A DNA stretch of 64,000 nucleotides. It comes from Bacillus sp. CH140a_4T. Lineage in GTDB: Bacteria; Bacillota; Bacilli; Bacillales; Bacillaceae_G. A program made the position numbers and the translations under genes. Below, in pieces: positions 8,385 to 17,099 of the stretch; within the stretch, counting starts at the first letter, position 1; the number at the start of each line of letters is the position of its first letter. A model generated the notes under the pieces. It saw only the letters and a list, made by a program, of their open reading frames with translations. It had not been told where the DNA came from and ran no database searches. The DNA lies in assembly GCF_008923725.1 (NCBI RefSeq), contig NZ_WBPF01000013.1, forward strand, positions 1,008,529-1,072,528, in the 5' to 3' direction.

Positions 8385-10244
8385 TTAATCTTCTTTCGGG
8401 AGAACAATTCCTTTATACAATTGAACTGTAATGAAGTAATATATCGCATAAATAACTACGAAAATTACGATTGGCACCCAAATACGGAAGTACGGATCGA
8501 CTAAAATAAATCCGAAAATATTCATACCAACTAATACGTGAGCGATACCCAAAATTGCTGGGAATAAGAATACTAAGAATAACTCTTTATAAATCGATTT
8601 CGTTAATAATTCACGACGCACACCGATTTTACGAAGCATTTGATAACGCGTAATATCTTTTGATGCACCAGAAAGAATTTTAAACATTAAACAACTTGCC
8701 ATCATTGCTAAGAACGCAATTCCAAGGAAGAATCCCATAAACACTGTTCCGCTCGCAATGCCATAGAACCCATTGTAAGCTTGATATTTACTATCCATTC
8801 TTTCAGCTTTTACATTTTTATATTTAACTAGCTGCAACTCGTCAAGTTTTTTCCACTCTTTTGTATATGTTAAGAAGTCATCTGTTTTTCCGATAAATGC
8901 TATACCTTCTTTACCATTTATCCCATCGTACATTTTTTGATCTACAATTTTAATTGCATGATCTTCGTATAAATAATATGGATGGATTGTACTAAAAGCA
9001 TCAACCCATTCTGCTGAAAGTTCTTTAGTATTCGCATCTTTTTCATTCATTTCTCTAGAAACTGCACCTACTTGTAGTTCCTCTGAAACGTTCTTCGTAT
9101 TCACTAAATCTTTCATTGACTCCATATTTGCCATATCTCTTACTAAAGGACGATTTTTCTCTAAATCTTCTTTTACATAGTAAACGTATTTATCATCTAA
9201 TTTGTAACGATATTCACTTTTCTCTTTAAATGTAATACCGTCCAAAATTTTCTTTTCTTCAGCTGTTGGATTATGGACTACTGAATCATATATTACTAAA
9301 CCATCAACCATTTTTATAACGTTATTTTTAAACGCCATACCACCTGAAATTGCACCAGCTCCAAGAGCAACTAACATCGCTACGGTCGCAAGCACCTTTG
9401 TTAAGCTATTGATTCGGAAATTTAATTGAGCAAATGTAAAAGCGTTAAGTCCTTTTTCACTACGTTTTTTATTACTCTTTAACTTTTTAATAATAACCGG
9501 AAGAAGTGATCCAAATAGCATGTAAGTACCAGCTGTTGTTGTAACTAACGCAATAAGGATTCCCATTTCTCTTAGTTTTTCCATATAAATCATTGATGCA
9601 TAGCCAATTCCTAATAAAATCACTGCAAGGAATGCAACTAAACCTGTCATTTTCCCTTTTACTGCAACGCGTTCTGTTTGTGCATCTGCATGTACAAGTT
9701 GTAATACAGAAATACGTGATAACTTAATACTGTTCATAATTGCTGATAATACAAATAGTGCAAAGAAGAAGATGCACGTAACAGTCATAGATGGAAGGTA
9801 AAATGCTTTATATCCTTCACCAGCAAATTCGAGTTGTTTCATTAATAACTGTCCAATACCTTCTGCAAGTCCTACACCAACTGCAATACCAATCGCAAGA
9901 GACGCAGCACCTAATACGATTGTTTCAATAAACATAAGTAATGTAACTTTATGTTTTTTCGCACCTAACATCATATACATACCGAACTCTTTTTGACGAA
10001 GAGATAATAAGAAAGAGTTTGCATATAAAATGTAGAAGAACGTTATAATTGCTAATAAAAATGAACCAGCTTGGAATACGAATCCAATAGATTTAATAAC
10101 TGAATTAGATTCTAAAAATGCTTTATTCAGTGCTAACGTTTGGAACATGTAAAAAATTGAAATCGACATGACAAGACCAACAAGTAAGACGATGTAATCT
10201 TTCAGCTTACTTTTCAGCCCCGACATGGAAAGTTTAAATAACAT
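8385..10244 (-). CDS. bceB: BceB-type ABC transporter permease (antimicrobial peptide resistance)
   Basis: A 619-residue permease with the BceB layout: one N-terminal TM segment, a group of TMs, a large extracellular domain of ~200 residues (about 305-505), and three C-terminal TMs. The FtsX/MacB-like motif LSLRQKEFGMYMMLGAKKHKV appears near residue 80, and the C-terminal copy YQMLRKIGVRREL near residue 535. In B. subtilis BceB recognises bacitracin and related peptides and signals through BceS. Its position between the yttB-like gene and ytzC matches bceAB of B. subtilis. No two-component genes are adjacent here. Confidence 0.88.
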   Translation of the reverse strand: MLFKLSMSGLKSKLKDYIVLLVGLVMSISIFYMFQTLALNKAFLESNSVIKSIGFVFQAGSFLLAIITFFYILYANSFLLSLRQKEFGMYMMLGAKKHKVTLLMFIETIVLGAASLAIGIAVGVGLAEGIGQLLMKQLEFAGEGYKAFYLPSMTVTCIFFFALFVLSAIMNSIKLSRISVLQLVHADAQTERVAVKGKMTGLVAFLAVILLGIGYASMIYMEKLREMGILIALVTTTAGTYMLFGSLLPVIIKKLKSNKKRSEKGLNAFTFAQLNFRINSLTKVLATVAMLVALGAGAISGGMAFKNNVIKMVDGLVIYDSVVHNPTAEEKKILDGITFKEKSEYRYKLDDKYVYYVKEDLEKNRPLVRDMANMESMKDLVNTKNVSEELQVGAVSREMNEKDANTKELSAEWVDAFSTIHPYYLYEDHAIKIVDQKMYDGINGKEGIAFIGKTDDFLTYTKEWKKLDELQLVKYKNVKAERMDSKYQAYNGFYGIASGTVFMGFFLGIAFLAMMASCLMFKILSGASKDITRYQMLRKIGVRRELLTKSIYKELFLVFLFPAILGIAHVLVGMNIFGFILVDPYFRIWVPIVIFVVIYAIYYFITVQLYKGIVLPKED

Positions 10245-10260
10245 ACTGGAACCTCCCTTC

Positions 10261-11022
10261 TTACGCTTTTTGTGTACCTAAGTCTGCAAGTACATCTAAA
10301 ATTTCTTTGTAGAACTCTTCACGCGTACCACCGCGATGAATTTCTTTATACAGCTCACCATCTTGGATGAATAAAATACGCTGACAGTAACTTGCGCTAT
10401 ATGGATCATGCGTAACCATCATAATCGATACGCCTTGATCTTTATTTAAGTTCGTCATCGCATCAAGTAAACTTGCTGCATTTTTAGAATCAAGAGCTCC
10501 TGTTGGCTCGTCCCCTAAAATAATTGCTGGCTCGTGCACAAGTGCGCGTGCTGCCGCTGAACGTTGTTTTTGTCCACCAGATACTTCAGATGGATACTTT
10601 TGAAGTATTTCTGTAATCCCTAACATACCTGCTACTTTTTCTACTTTCGGTCCAATATTTCGTGATGGAACACCTTGAAGAGAAAGCGGAAGTGCAATGT
10701 TTTCATAAACAGATAAGTTCTCTAATAAGTTAAAGTCTTGGAAAATGAACCCTAATTTTTGTGAGCGGAAATCAGAAAGCTCACCTTGTTTCATTTTCGT
10801 AATGTCCGTACCCGCAATTTCAACAACGCCGCCCGTCGCTTTATCAAGCGTTGAAATTACATTTAATAATGTCGTTTTACCAGAACCAGATGGCCCCATA
10901 ATCCCAACAAACTCACCCTCTTGAATTGAGAATGAAACACCTTTTAACGCGTGTGATTGGTTCTCACCTTTTTTACCGTACACTTTTTGAACGTTTTTCA
11001 CGTCTACAACTGGTTTCGTCAT
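10261..11022 (-). CDS. bceA: BceA-type ABC transporter ATP-binding protein
   Basis: A 253-residue ABC ATPase. Walker A is GPSGSGKT (residues 43-50), the Q-loop is FQDFNLLENLS, the signature is VSGGQKQR and Walker B is IILGDEPTGALD, followed by MMVTHD. This is the MacB/LolD-type subfamily that pairs with BceB. The two genes form an operon with 16 nt between them. The start ATG follows GGAGGATATAT. A TNACA-N4-TGTAA operator lies about 85 bp upstream, so control by a BceR-like response regulator encoded elsewhere is likely. Confidence 0.92.
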   Translation of the reverse strand: MTKPVVDVKNVQKVYGKKGENQSHALKGVSFSIQEGEFVGIMGPSGSGKTTLLNVISTLDKATGGVVEIAGTDITKMKQGELSDFRSQKLGFIFQDFNLLENLSVYENIALPLSLQGVPSRNIGPKVEKVAGMLGITEILQKYPSEVSGGQKQRSAAARALVHEPAIILGDEPTGALDSKNAASLLDAMTNLNKDQGVSIMMVTHDPYSASYCQRILFIQDGELYKEIHRGGTREEFYKEILDVLADLGTQKA

Positions 11023-11081
11023 ATATATCCTCCTACGCTTGTTTTTCCATTACCTATTTTGCGCCTTTTTGGGGTGAACTG

Positions 11082-11119
11082 CTATTTGTTAACATTACAG
11101 TTTCCTTACACTTTTGTAA
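11082..11119 (-). promoter_or_regulatory. BceR-like operator/promoter block of bceAB
   Basis: On the minus strand TTACA-AAAG-TGTAA (11106-11119) fits the TNACA-N4-TGTAA consensus described for BceR-like regulators. It is followed by a third half-site CTGTAA and a GTTAAC/ATAG segment. 27 of 38 positions match the block upstream of the DUF418 gene. The block ends 60 bp before the bceA ATG. Confidence 0.7.
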
Positions 11120-11180
11120 GATAAAAAAGGGCACGTGTAAGGTTAGCTTTTAACACTAGTTCGCTTTTCGACACATCAAA

Positions 11181-11262
11181 ACGGTAAATGAAATTTTATA
11201 AGCGGTTTTTCAAATATATCAGCGATTACCAAAATATATCGACTTACCGATAAAAGAGGACA
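11181..11262 (+). repeat. Dispersed 20-bp-periodic intergenic repeat, copy B
   Basis: It contains CGGTAAATGAAATT, also found at the left of copy A, then one ATATATCAGCGATT unit (11214-11227) and the terminal ATATATCGACTTACCGA segment (11233-11250). It lies between bceA and the DUF418 gene, with the same orientation as copy A. Confidence 0.85.
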
Positions 11263-11297
11263 ATAAAAATAGGCTGTTCCACAAAGGAACAGCCCAC
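11262..11297 (-). terminator. Terminator of the DUF418 gene
   Basis: A GGCTGTTCC / GGAACAGCC hairpin is followed by a T-rich tract on the minus strand, directly after the DUF418 stop codon. Confidence 0.85.
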
Positions 11298-11305
11298 TTC
11301 TCACT

Positions 11306-12328
11306 TTATTTCTTTAAAGGTGTTACCGTCCAGTACGTAATAACACGCCAAATCCATTCTAGTGGACCCATTTTACAGATTTTCATCCAAATTACACTAA
11401 ACACAATTTGAATTGCATAAATTGCGATACACACATATAACGTCTGTATGTACGTTAAGTTTCCTGCAAAGTTAAATACACTACCTGCAATTAAGATCAT
11501 TGCAGTTTGTCCAATATAATTCGTTAACGCCATACGACCATAATATTTCAATGGTGCTAACAATGTTTGAACTGGTTTTAGCTGAAGTAATAAAATTAAT
11601 GCTCCAACATAGAAGGCTGAAATAATTGGTCCAACTGTAACACCAATCTTTAAAAATTGACCTGCAGCATCTATCGTTCCATCTTCATTCATGATTATCA
11701 TATTTACAAATGGCTCAGCAGGAACGTGCCCATATTGATACCATAAAGCTACCGCACTTAAAACAAACATAACGCCTGTAAAAATAGCGACTTGCTTTAT
11801 TTTCGCTGATAGATTTTCAAATACTTTGTACTGCCCTGCAGCAAGACCTAATAAAATTAGTCCTAGTGGTAATAATTCTTTAAAAGCTATAATACTAAAA
11901 GCTATTGTAAGAATAAGACCAATTACTACATTCACTTCTTTTTTCGCTTTATAAAACGGTAAAACGATTAATCCACAAATTGCGTATAACGCCAGTGCTT
12001 CTCCAGGCTGAAACATTTGATGAATTAAACCAAAAATAAATAGTGCAACTAAGCGGCGTAAAAATAGGACATATCCATTCTTCCCTTTCGCAATTGCTCT
12101 TGTAATGAAGATATAGAATCCTACTCCAAATAAGAATGAGAAAATCGAGAAGAAACGACCTTCTACAAATAAGTATAGAAACCTTTGATAGCTAGCGTCT
12201 ACTGTATTAGGATCTGGAATTTTAATATGAAGTAGTGCTAGAATATTTACTAAAATAATCCCCAGTAATGCGAAGCCACGAATGTAATCTAACTCATCAA
12301 TTCGTTTGTTTGTAATGTTGTTCCCCAT
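11306..12328 (-). CDS. DUF418/YeiB-type multi-pass membrane protein
   Basis: A 340-residue protein with about 8-9 TM segments. The N-terminal RIDELDYIRGFALLGIILVNI and the C-terminal PLKYYGRMALTNYIGQT and GPLEWIWRVITYW patterns are hallmarks of the DUF418 family (YeiB, YxaH, YrkO). The biochemical role is not established; the fold resembles acyltransferase-3-like membrane proteins. The start ATG follows AAGGAG. A 38-bp block upstream closely resembles the one before bceA, which suggests shared control by a cell-envelope response regulator. Confidence 0.85.
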   Translation of the reverse strand: MGNNITNKRIDELDYIRGFALLGIILVNILALLHIKIPDPNTVDASYQRFLYLFVEGRFFSIFSFLFGVGFYIFITRAIAKGKNGYVLFLRRLVALFIFGLIHQMFQPGEALALYAICGLIVLPFYKAKKEVNVVIGLILTIAFSIIAFKELLPLGLILLGLAAGQYKVFENLSAKIKQVAIFTGVMFVLSAVALWYQYGHVPAEPFVNMIIMNEDGTIDAAGQFLKIGVTVGPIISAFYVGALILLLQLKPVQTLLAPLKYYGRMALTNYIGQTAMILIAGSVFNFAGNLTYIQTLYVCIAIYAIQIVFSVIWMKICKMGPLEWIWRVITYWTVTPLKK

Positions 12329-12389
12329 AAAGCAACTCCTTGTCCAAAATTTAATCCTCCCTTACTCTACTGGAAAAGTAAGCTTACAA

Positions 12390-12427
12390 CTATCGGTAAA
12401 CCTTACAGAAATCTTACATTATTGTCA
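12390..12427 (-). promoter_or_regulatory. BceR-like operator/promoter block of the DUF418 gene
   Basis: On the minus strand TGACA-ATAA-TGTAA (12414-12427) matches the TNACA-N4-TGTAA consensus. CTGTAA and GTTTAC/ATAG follow at the same spacing as before bceA. The block ends 62 bp before the ATG. Confidence 0.65.
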
Positions 12428-12432
12428 TATAG

Positions 12433-12464
12433 CAAAATAAAACCAGGTCATATTGCGACCTGGT
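12433..12464 (-). terminator. Terminator of the 49-residue gene
   Basis: An ACCAGGTC / GACCTGGT hairpin with a 7-nt loop is followed by TTTTATTTT on the minus strand. Confidence 0.85.
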
Positions 12465-12614
12465 CTACTCTGATTGCTTCGATCTTTGAGGTTGTCCCTT
12501 TTTACTATTACGCTGTTTCACTTGAACAACTGGATCAAGCTCATTTGAAAACTCAGCGTTATGTCCATTTTGTGTTTTTTGCTCGGGATTATTTTGATCT
12601 GAACGTTTCGCCAT
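12465..12614 (-). CDS. Small hydrophilic protein of unknown function (49 aa)
   Basis: An ATG at 12612-12614 follows AAGGAGTG, and a 49-codon frame ends TAG just before a good terminator. The product begins MAKRSDQNNPEQKTQ and ends RSKQSE. It is charged, Gln/Asn-rich and lacks hydrophobic stretches. Composition and size resemble minor small acid-soluble spore proteins, but no family signature is recognised. It lies between the DUF418 gene and ytzC. Confidence 0.75.
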   Translation of the reverse strand: MAKRSDQNNPEQKTQNGHNAEFSNELDPVVQVKQRNSKKGQPQRSKQSE

Positions 12615-12629
12615 TACATTCACTCCTTA

Positions 12630-12893
12630 TTAGCGCGGTGTAATAATCATTTGATGTTGCAATTGGCGAATTGCCATACGTGCTCTATTTAACTGCTCAC
12701 GTTGCTCATCATTCGCATGTTGTTGCATCGTTTGTAAATCGTTATATGCTTGCTCTAATTGTAACTGCGCATCCGAATACTCCATCGTATTATAATGCTC
12801 TTGTCTCATACCTTGGTCTAATTGTTCTTTTGCATATTCCACCGCTTGTTCCGCTTGTGTAATATACGATTCAAGTGATTGACGCTCTGCCAT
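12630..12893 (-). CDS. ytzC: YtzC family protein (DUF2524)
   Basis: An 87-residue acidic protein, MAERQSLESYITQAEQAVEYAKEQ onwards, predicted to be almost entirely alpha-helical with Gln/Glu heptad-like patterns. This fits the DUF2524/YtzC family, and the gene lies beside ytqA as in B. subtilis. The start is set at ATG 12893 because AAGGAGGG lies just before it; an in-frame TTG seven codons upstream has no such site. The function is unknown. Confidence 0.85.
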   Translation of the reverse strand: MAERQSLESYITQAEQAVEYAKEQLDQGMRQEHYNTMEYSDAQLQLEQAYNDLQTMQQHANDEQREQLNRARMAIRQLQHQMIITPR

Positions 12894-13004
12894 AATTGTC
12901 CCTCCTTGCTTCAATTCCCCTTTAGTGTGTCCCTTCCATCTCTACCTTATGAGTATGTTATAATGGATTTTGTTTCATTTTGACTCGGCTTAGGAGGGAA
13001 AGTA

Positions 13005-13964
13005 ATGAAGGTTCAAAACCCTTTTCCATATACAAACGACAATAAACGTTATCATACATGGAATTACCATTTACGAAATGAATTTGGTGAAAAAATCTTT
13101 AAAGTTTCATTAGATGCTGGCTTCGATTGCCCGAACCGTGACGGTACAGTTGCTTATGGCGGTTGTACATTTTGTAGTGCTGCTGGATCTGGTGACTTCG
13201 CTGGTGATCGCCGCGATGATGTTATAACGCAATATCATGAAATGAAAGAAAAAATGCGCTCAAAGTGGAAAGACGGAAAATGTATCGCTTATTTCCAAGC
13301 GTACACAAATACACATGCACCACTTGAAGTGTTAAAAGAAAAATTCGAACCGCTTCTAGCAGAAAAAGACGTTGTTGGTCTTTCTATCGCCACTCGTCCA
13401 GATTGCTTACCAGACGATGTTGTTGAATATTTAGCGGACTTAAATAAACGCACATACCTTTGGGTTGAACTCGGATTACAAACTGTTCATGAACGAACTG
13501 CAAACCTTATTAATCGCGCTCACGATTACCCTTCTTACGTTGAAGGCGTAAATAAATTACGTAAGCACGGCATTAGAGTTTGCTCTCATATTATTAACGG
13601 TCTTCCCCTTGAAGATTATGACATGATGATGGAAACAGCCCGTGAAGTAGCGAAGCTTGACGTACAAGGAATTAAAATTCATTTACTTCATTTATTAAAA
13701 GGAACGCCAATGGTGAAGCAATATGAAAAAGGACAACTACAGTTCCTTTCTCTTGAGGATTACGTAAGTCTCGTTGTTGACCAGCTTGAAATGATTCCAG
13801 AAGACGTAATTGTGCACCGCATCACAGGTGACGGTCCACCTGATTTAATGATTGGTCCAATGTGGAGCTTAAATAAATGGGAAGTATTAAATTCCATCGA
13901 TGCAGAATTTGTACGCCGCGGAAGCTGGCAAGGAAAATATGCAAATGAGGAGAAACAACAATGA
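13005..13964 (+). CDS. mnmL: Radical SAM protein MnmL (YtqA), tRNA wobble uridine modification
   Basis: A 319-residue radical SAM enzyme of the TIGR01212/YhcC class. The [4Fe-4S] cysteines are C42, C54 and C57 (DCPNRDG ... GGCTFC). AYTNTHAP, SIATRPDC and ELGLQTVHERT are typical TIM-barrel segments. In B. subtilis YtqA (MnmL) works with YtqB to turn the cmnm5 side chain of tRNA wobble uridine into mnm5. The ATG follows TAGGAGGG. It overlaps the next gene by 4 bp (ATGA), so the two are translationally coupled. Confidence 0.93.
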   Translation: MKVQNPFPYTNDNKRYHTWNYHLRNEFGEKIFKVSLDAGFDCPNRDGTVAYGGCTFCSAAGSGDFAGDRRDDVITQYHEMKEKMRSKWKDGKCIAYFQAYTNTHAPLEVLKEKFEPLLAEKDVVGLSIATRPDCLPDDVVEYLADLNKRTYLWVELGLQTVHERTANLINRAHDYPSYVEGVNKLRKHGIRVCSHIINGLPLEDYDMMMETAREVAKLDVQGIKIHLLHLLKGTPMVKQYEKGQLQFLSLEDYVSLVVDQLEMIPEDVIVHRITGDGPPDLMIGPMWSLNKWEVLNSIDAEFVRRGSWQGKYANEEKQQ

Positions 13965-14533
13965 AATTAGAACGTGTATTACCGTTTGCTCGCTCGCTTC
14001 TGCAAACGGCTGTTAAAGAAGGCGATTACGCTGTAGATGCAACACTTGGAAATGGTCATGACACTTGCTTCCTAGCCGAAATTGTTGGCGATAACGGAAA
14101 AGTATTTGGATTTGATATTCAAAAAGAAGCAATTGAAAGCTCTACTATCCGTTTAAAAGAAAAAGAGCTTTTCGAACGTACTGTTTTAGTTCACGATAGT
14201 CACGACACGCTTCTATCCGTACTACCAGAAGACGCAAAAGGAAAAGTAACAGGCGCTATCTTCAACTTAGGTTACCTTCCTGGCGGTGACAAGCATATCG
14301 TTACAAAACCGAACTCAACAATTTCGGCAATTGAACAATTACTAGACGTAATGGCACCTGAAGGAATCATCGTCCTTGTCATTTACCACGGACACCCAGA
14401 AGGACAAGTAGAACGCGACGCTGTTCTCAAATTTGCAGAAGAGCTAGACCAAAAACAAGCTCACGTATTGCGATACGGCTTCATTAACCAACAAAATAAC
14501 CCGCCATTTATTGTGGCGATTGAGAAACGATAA
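13961..14533 (+). CDS. mnmM: tRNA 5-aminomethyl-2-thiouridine methyltransferase MnmM (YtqB)
   Basis: A 190-residue class I SAM methyltransferase. The SAM-binding motif I is VDATLGNGHDT (residues 25-35). A FGFDIQ acidic segment follows in motif II, and NLGYLPGGD (residues ~103-111) is the family's catalytic NLGYLPG loop. MnmM methylates nm5(s2)U to mnm5(s2)U at tRNA position 34. It forms a two-gene operon with mnmL. Its TAA stop codon is the first triplet of a dispersed repeat. Confidence 0.93.
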   Translation: MKLERVLPFARSLLQTAVKEGDYAVDATLGNGHDTCFLAEIVGDNGKVFGFDIQKEAIESSTIRLKEKELFERTVLVHDSHDTLLSVLPEDAKGKVTGAIFNLGYLPGGDKHIVTKPNSTISAIEQLLDVMAPEGIIVLVIYHGHPEGQVERDAVLKFAEELDQKQAHVLRYGFINQQNNPPFIVAIEKR

Positions 14534-14622
14534 TATATCGACGATTTTTCAATTATATCTATCGTAACTCCGGATATATCAACGATTCGACACACTATAT
14601 CGACTTATCGACAAAACATAAC
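14531..14622 (+). repeat. Dispersed 20-bp-periodic intergenic repeat, copy C
   Basis: 20-bp units at 14531-14550, 14551-14570 and 14571-14590 lead to the terminal ATATCGACTTATCGACAAAA segment (14598-14617). The first three bases are the mnmM stop codon. Confidence 0.88.
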
Positions 14623-14656
14623 AAAAAAAGACGTGCACTCATTGCACGTCTTTTTC
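14622..14656 (+). terminator. Terminator of mnmLM
   Basis: An AGACGTGCA / TGCACGTCT hairpin (14629-14637 with 14643-14651) is followed by TTTTT. It lies directly after repeat copy C. Confidence 0.85.
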
Positions 14657-14710
14657 TTATTCTCCTATATAATGGATGTATACAATATTTGAAGAAAGAA
14701 GGATAGAACT

Positions 14711-15544
14711 TTGCTAGTAGAACTAAGGGGAATTCAAAAGAAGTATGGCAAATCACTTATACTAGACAACATCGATTTATCCATTCCAGAAGGAGAGGCA
14801 CTCGCTATCATTGGCGGGAACGGGACTGGAAAAAGTACTCTACTCAAAATAATTGCAGGATTTATTTCACCTACAGCAGGGACACTTCAAAGAAAAGAAC
14901 ATATACAAATCGGCTATGTACCTGAACATTTTCCTGAAGGGATTCGTTTTACATTAGAAGATTATTTATATCATCTCGGCCATATTCACGGTTTATCAAC
15001 AAAATATTTAAAAGATAAAATTCCGATGCTTCTTGAATCTTTTCATTTACATCATGCAAGACATTCCGTTGTACGAAACTTTTCAAAAGGCATGAAACAA
15101 AAAACAGGCATTATGCAAGCATTACTTACAGACGTCCATTTACTAATTTTAGATGAACCACTTTCTGGGCTAGATCCTAACTCCCAACAAGAACTAGAAC
15201 ATATTTTACTGTCATTAAAACAACACGGCATATCTATACTCTTCACATGTCACGAAAAACAACTACTCGAAAACTTCGCCGATAGAATTGTGTCGTTAGC
15301 AAATCATACAATCACGGAAGATATCTCTGTGCAAAAAGGGGCAGAACAAGTCTATATTGAAGCAATCGTTCACGACACATTTTCAGCGATAGAACTACGA
15401 AAGCAATTAGGATTTATACACGTTGCACACAATTCAAATCAAAACCTTATTCAATTACAAATCGAAAAAGAATATACAAACGAAATGCTTCAGTTTTTAT
15501 TACATAAAAAAGCATCTATCACACTGCTACAACCTAATTTTTAA
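14711..15544 (+). CDS. ABC transporter ATP-binding protein
   Basis: A 277-residue ABC ATPase. Walker A is GGNGTGKST (residues 35-43), the signature is FSKGMKQK (a variant shared by the YtrB/CcmA-like exporter group), and Walker B is LLILDEPLSGLD followed by a switch segment FTCHEK with His. A C-terminal ~75-residue extension follows the core. The start is TTG after GAAGAAAGAAGG. The next gene encodes its likely permease, 18 nt downstream. The substrate is unknown. Confidence 0.85.
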   Translation: MLVELRGIQKKYGKSLILDNIDLSIPEGEALAIIGGNGTGKSTLLKIIAGFISPTAGTLQRKEHIQIGYVPEHFPEGIRFTLEDYLYHLGHIHGLSTKYLKDKIPMLLESFHLHHARHSVVRNFSKGMKQKTGIMQALLTDVHLLILDEPLSGLDPNSQQELEHILLSLKQHGISILFTCHEKQLLENFADRIVSLANHTITEDISVQKGAEQVYIEAIVHDTFSAIELRKQLGFIHVAHNSNQNLIQLQIEKEYTNEMLQFLLHKKASITLLQPNF

Positions 15545-15562
15545 ATCGAAAGAAGGTTTATT

Positions 15563-16243
15563 ATGTTTGCGCTTATTCGTTACCATTTTCTCGACTATAC
15601 AAAATCGTATAAATACGTCCCTCCTATTGCGATGTACTTTGTGAGCTTACTTTTTGTATATACATATAAACCAACTCCTATTGTACCGACATACTTGGAA
15701 ACGGCACTCGCACTTTATTTATTATCTGCTTGGATTACGGTCACAATTTTTCATACTGAAGACCCTGTACAAGAACAAATTACTATTTCTCACACAAATA
15801 ATATTTCCGCACTATATGTTGGTAAATATATTACGGCTCTTCTCATTTGTTCTGTTTTATCTTTTATATCCGTAATCTACCCAATTATTTTACAAATGTT
15901 TAATGAAGAAATGACAGTTTCTTTATTTTTAGTTGGATTTCTCGCTCACATGTCTTTCTCTATACTAGGAATTTCAATTGCAACTTTATTTACTAGAAAT
16001 ATCATTCAAAAAGCAAGCACCGCTTGGCTTAGCCTTACATTTATATTACTTATAACAATCGCCTCCATCCGGTTTAAAAAAGAGTTACTATGGTTTTTAC
16101 CACCTGTCGAAAGCTTTCTAATGCTTGGACAATACAAATTTAATATACTGACTCACACACTATGGCTCACAGCTTGGGCTATCGTATATTCATTTTTATT
16201 ACTTACTTTATTTCTTTTTATCGTTCGCAAAAAACGTTTTTAA
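15563..16243 (+). CDS. ABC transporter permease (six TM segments)
   Basis: A 226-residue, strongly hydrophobic protein with six predicted TM segments, starting at an ATG after GAAAGAAGG. Charged HTEDPVQEQITISH in the first cytoplasmic loop looks like a coupling helix. It lacks recognisable domain motifs. The order ATPase-permease makes it the membrane half of a small ABC-2-like exporter. No ortholog is recognised by name. Confidence 0.75.
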   Translation: MFALIRYHFLDYTKSYKYVPPIAMYFVSLLFVYTYKPTPIVPTYLETALALYLLSAWITVTIFHTEDPVQEQITISHTNNISALYVGKYITALLICSVLSFISVIYPIILQMFNEEMTVSLFLVGFLAHMSFSILGISIATLFTRNIIQKASTAWLSLTFILLITIASIRFKKELLWFLPPVESFLMLGQYKFNILTHTLWLTAWAIVYSFLLLTLFLFIVRKKRF

Positions 16244-16267
16244 TTACATGTTAAAGGAGACGAAACA

Positions 16268-16942
16268 ATGATCGGAATACTAGCAGGAATGGGGCCAAAA
16301 TCAACTGGACCATTCGTCGATACAGTTGTAGCAAAGTGTCAAACAATATACGGAGCAAAGCATGATATGGACTTTCCTCATATGATGATTTATTCTTGTC
16401 CAACACCGTTTTATATGGATCGCCCTATTGATCACGAAGCAATGAAAAAAGCGATTATTGAAGGAGCACAAAAACTCGAAAGTACTGGCGTAGACTTTAT
16501 CGCTATGCCGTGCAATACAGCACATCTTTATTTCGAGGAATTACAGCATTCTCTATCCATTCCGATTTTAAATATCGTCGATGAGACGTTACAAGCAATT
16601 CCCGAAAATACAAAAAGAGTCGCTCTTCTCGCAACAGAAGCGACAATTCAAGCTGGTATTTACCAAGATGGGATTATAAAACGTAATATAGAGTACATTC
16701 ATCATGAAAAATGGCAGGAAATGATTAATCAAATTATTACTTATATTAAAAACGGAGAAGTTGAAGAAGCTCGCAAATTATGGAGTACGCTCGTCTTACA
16801 ATTAAAAGATGAAGTAGATACCGCTATTATCGCATGTACTGATTTGAATGTTGTGGCGAGTGAAGATTTTGTTGATTCCGCTCAATGTCTTGCTGAAGCG
16901 GTTGTTGGGATGTATCTATCAAATACAAAGAAATCTTCATAA
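16268..16942 (+). CDS. Aspartate/glutamate racemase family protein
   Basis: A 224-residue protein with the Asp/Glu racemase fold. The N-terminal MIGILAGMGPKSTGPF is the substrate loop. The two catalytic cysteines are C82 in MPCNTAH and the Cys of IIACTDL near residue 190. This matches the RacX/YgeA aspartate racemase type, which supplies D-amino acids for wall or metabolism. The ATG follows AAAGGAGA. It lies 24 nt after the ABC permease and may be cotranscribed. Substrate preference cannot be read from sequence. Confidence 0.88.
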   Translation: MIGILAGMGPKSTGPFVDTVVAKCQTIYGAKHDMDFPHMMIYSCPTPFYMDRPIDHEAMKKAIIEGAQKLESTGVDFIAMPCNTAHLYFEELQHSLSIPILNIVDETLQAIPENTKRVALLATEATIQAGIYQDGIIKRNIEYIHHEKWQEMINQIITYIKNGEVEEARKLWSTLVLQLKDEVDTAIIACTDLNVVASEDFVDSAQCLAEAVVGMYLSNTKKSS

Positions 16943-17099
16943 ACATAGAAAACATCCCTTTTGAAATGTGTTTGTTGTTTAATAAAAATCCCAAAAACTT
17001 TTAACATTTTTCACAATTCCTTCAAAATATCCACACTTAATCTCGCTATATTAAAATGAGGAATCTATTCATATAGGGAAGGTTAGGGGAACTGAAAGT

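Noticed and set aside
8118-8504. A 128-codon plus-strand frame
   Set aside because: Overlaps the end of bceB and its terminator, has no ribosome site and no recognisable protein pattern.
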